Source: an uncultured Roseburia sp. (GTDB lineage: Bacteria > Bacillota > Clostridia > Lachnospirales > Lachnospiraceae). Taken from it: 32,641 bases of DNA. The notes beneath the pieces are model-generated. The model saw only the letters and a program-made list of their open reading frames with translations. It was not told where the DNA came from and made no database searches. The stretch's first letter is position 1. The number at the start of each line of letters is the position of its first letter. Shown here one piece after another: positions 32,592-32,641 of this stretch. The translations under genes and the position numbers were made by a program. The stretch is from positions 155,783 to 188,423 of the forward strand of contig CAJUNX010000002.1 of the NCBI GenBank assembly GCA_910587865.1, in the 5' to 3' direction.

Positions 32592-32641
32592 CTCCCCGAG
32601 TAGGACTCGAACCTACGACAGCGCGGTTAACAGCCGCGTGC
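32592..32641 (-). tRNA. tRNA-Asn (GTT), partial at window edge
   Basis: The 3' part of a tRNA on the minus strand: anticodon stem-loop with CTGTTAA (anticodon GTT), T arm GTAGG-TTCGAGT-CCTAC and acceptor TCGGGGA with discriminator G. CCA is not encoded. The 5' part, D arm and start lie beyond base 32641. It sits 81 bases upstream of tRNA-Cys, probably in one transcript. Confidence 0.9.

Noticed and set aside
1..32641. CRISPR arrays, phage genes or insertion sequences with transposase
   Set aside because: No regularly spaced repeats, cas-like, integrase, transposase or phage structural proteins were seen; the tandem and dispersed repeats found have other layouts.

Overview
The window reads as chromosomal DNA of an anaerobic, motile, gut-type Clostridia, most likely a Lachnospiraceae relative. 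The inference rests on gene content: EFR1-type ferredoxin, PadR and Rrf2 regulators, GH78 rhamnosidases with a GPH-family sugar symporter, flagellins, AGGAGG-type ribosome binding sites and moderate GC with a GC-richer helicase gene. The genus cannot be fixed from sequence alone.

Layout. 1-5.0 kb: a DNA-damage pair facing each other, an SRAP (YedK/HMCES) abasic-site protein and a 1425-residue Lhr-type helicase. 5.1-8.0 kb: an AT-richer patch with a PIN-domain toxin-antitoxin pair, the C-terminal remnant of an enoate-reductase-type flavoenzyme, and a divergent EFR1 flavodoxin-ferredoxin / Rrf2 regulator pair that share an operator-like region. 8.0-9.6 kb: a chimeric frame joining a sensor-kinase sensory half to the C-terminal half of a MATE exporter. 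9.6-13.5 kb: an ECF sigma factor, translationally coupled to a membrane-anchored beta-propeller protein, then a CPBP intramembrane protease whose promoter is covered by two identical dyad operators. 13.5-17.6 kb: two convergent flagellin genes, one with a large beta-rich insert and one carrying a gluzincin protease domain (HEMTH plus downstream Glu), i.e. a flagellinolysin. 17.7-18.6 kb: two inverted copies of a short MITE-like repeat around a zinc-ribbon gene. 18.6-21.0 kb: a PadR regulator coupled to an unusual three-part protein (flavodoxin-fold reductase, SCP2-like domain, membrane domain). 21.0-32.3 kb: a rhamnoside-use region with two GH78 alpha-L-rhamnosidases, two AraC regulators (one broken by an in-frame stop), an SDR dehydrogenase, a VOC protein and a GPH symporter. 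The window ends in tRNA-Cys and a partial tRNA-Asn on the minus strand.

How the parts may work together. The GPH symporter and the second GH78 enzyme look like one transcription unit, and the first GH78 gene heads a second unit (GH78, AraC, VOC, SDR); together they would import and trim rhamnose-capped glycosides such as plant flavonoids or pectin fragments. The sigma factor / propeller / CPBP order resembles an envelope-stress circuit in which the propeller protein is the anti-sigma factor and the protease may cleave it; this is inference. The two flagellins would give a filament with protease activity on its surface. Nothing here is a clearly new system; the best candidates for new biology are the sigma-propeller-protease set, the reductase-SCP2-membrane fusion and the double operator.
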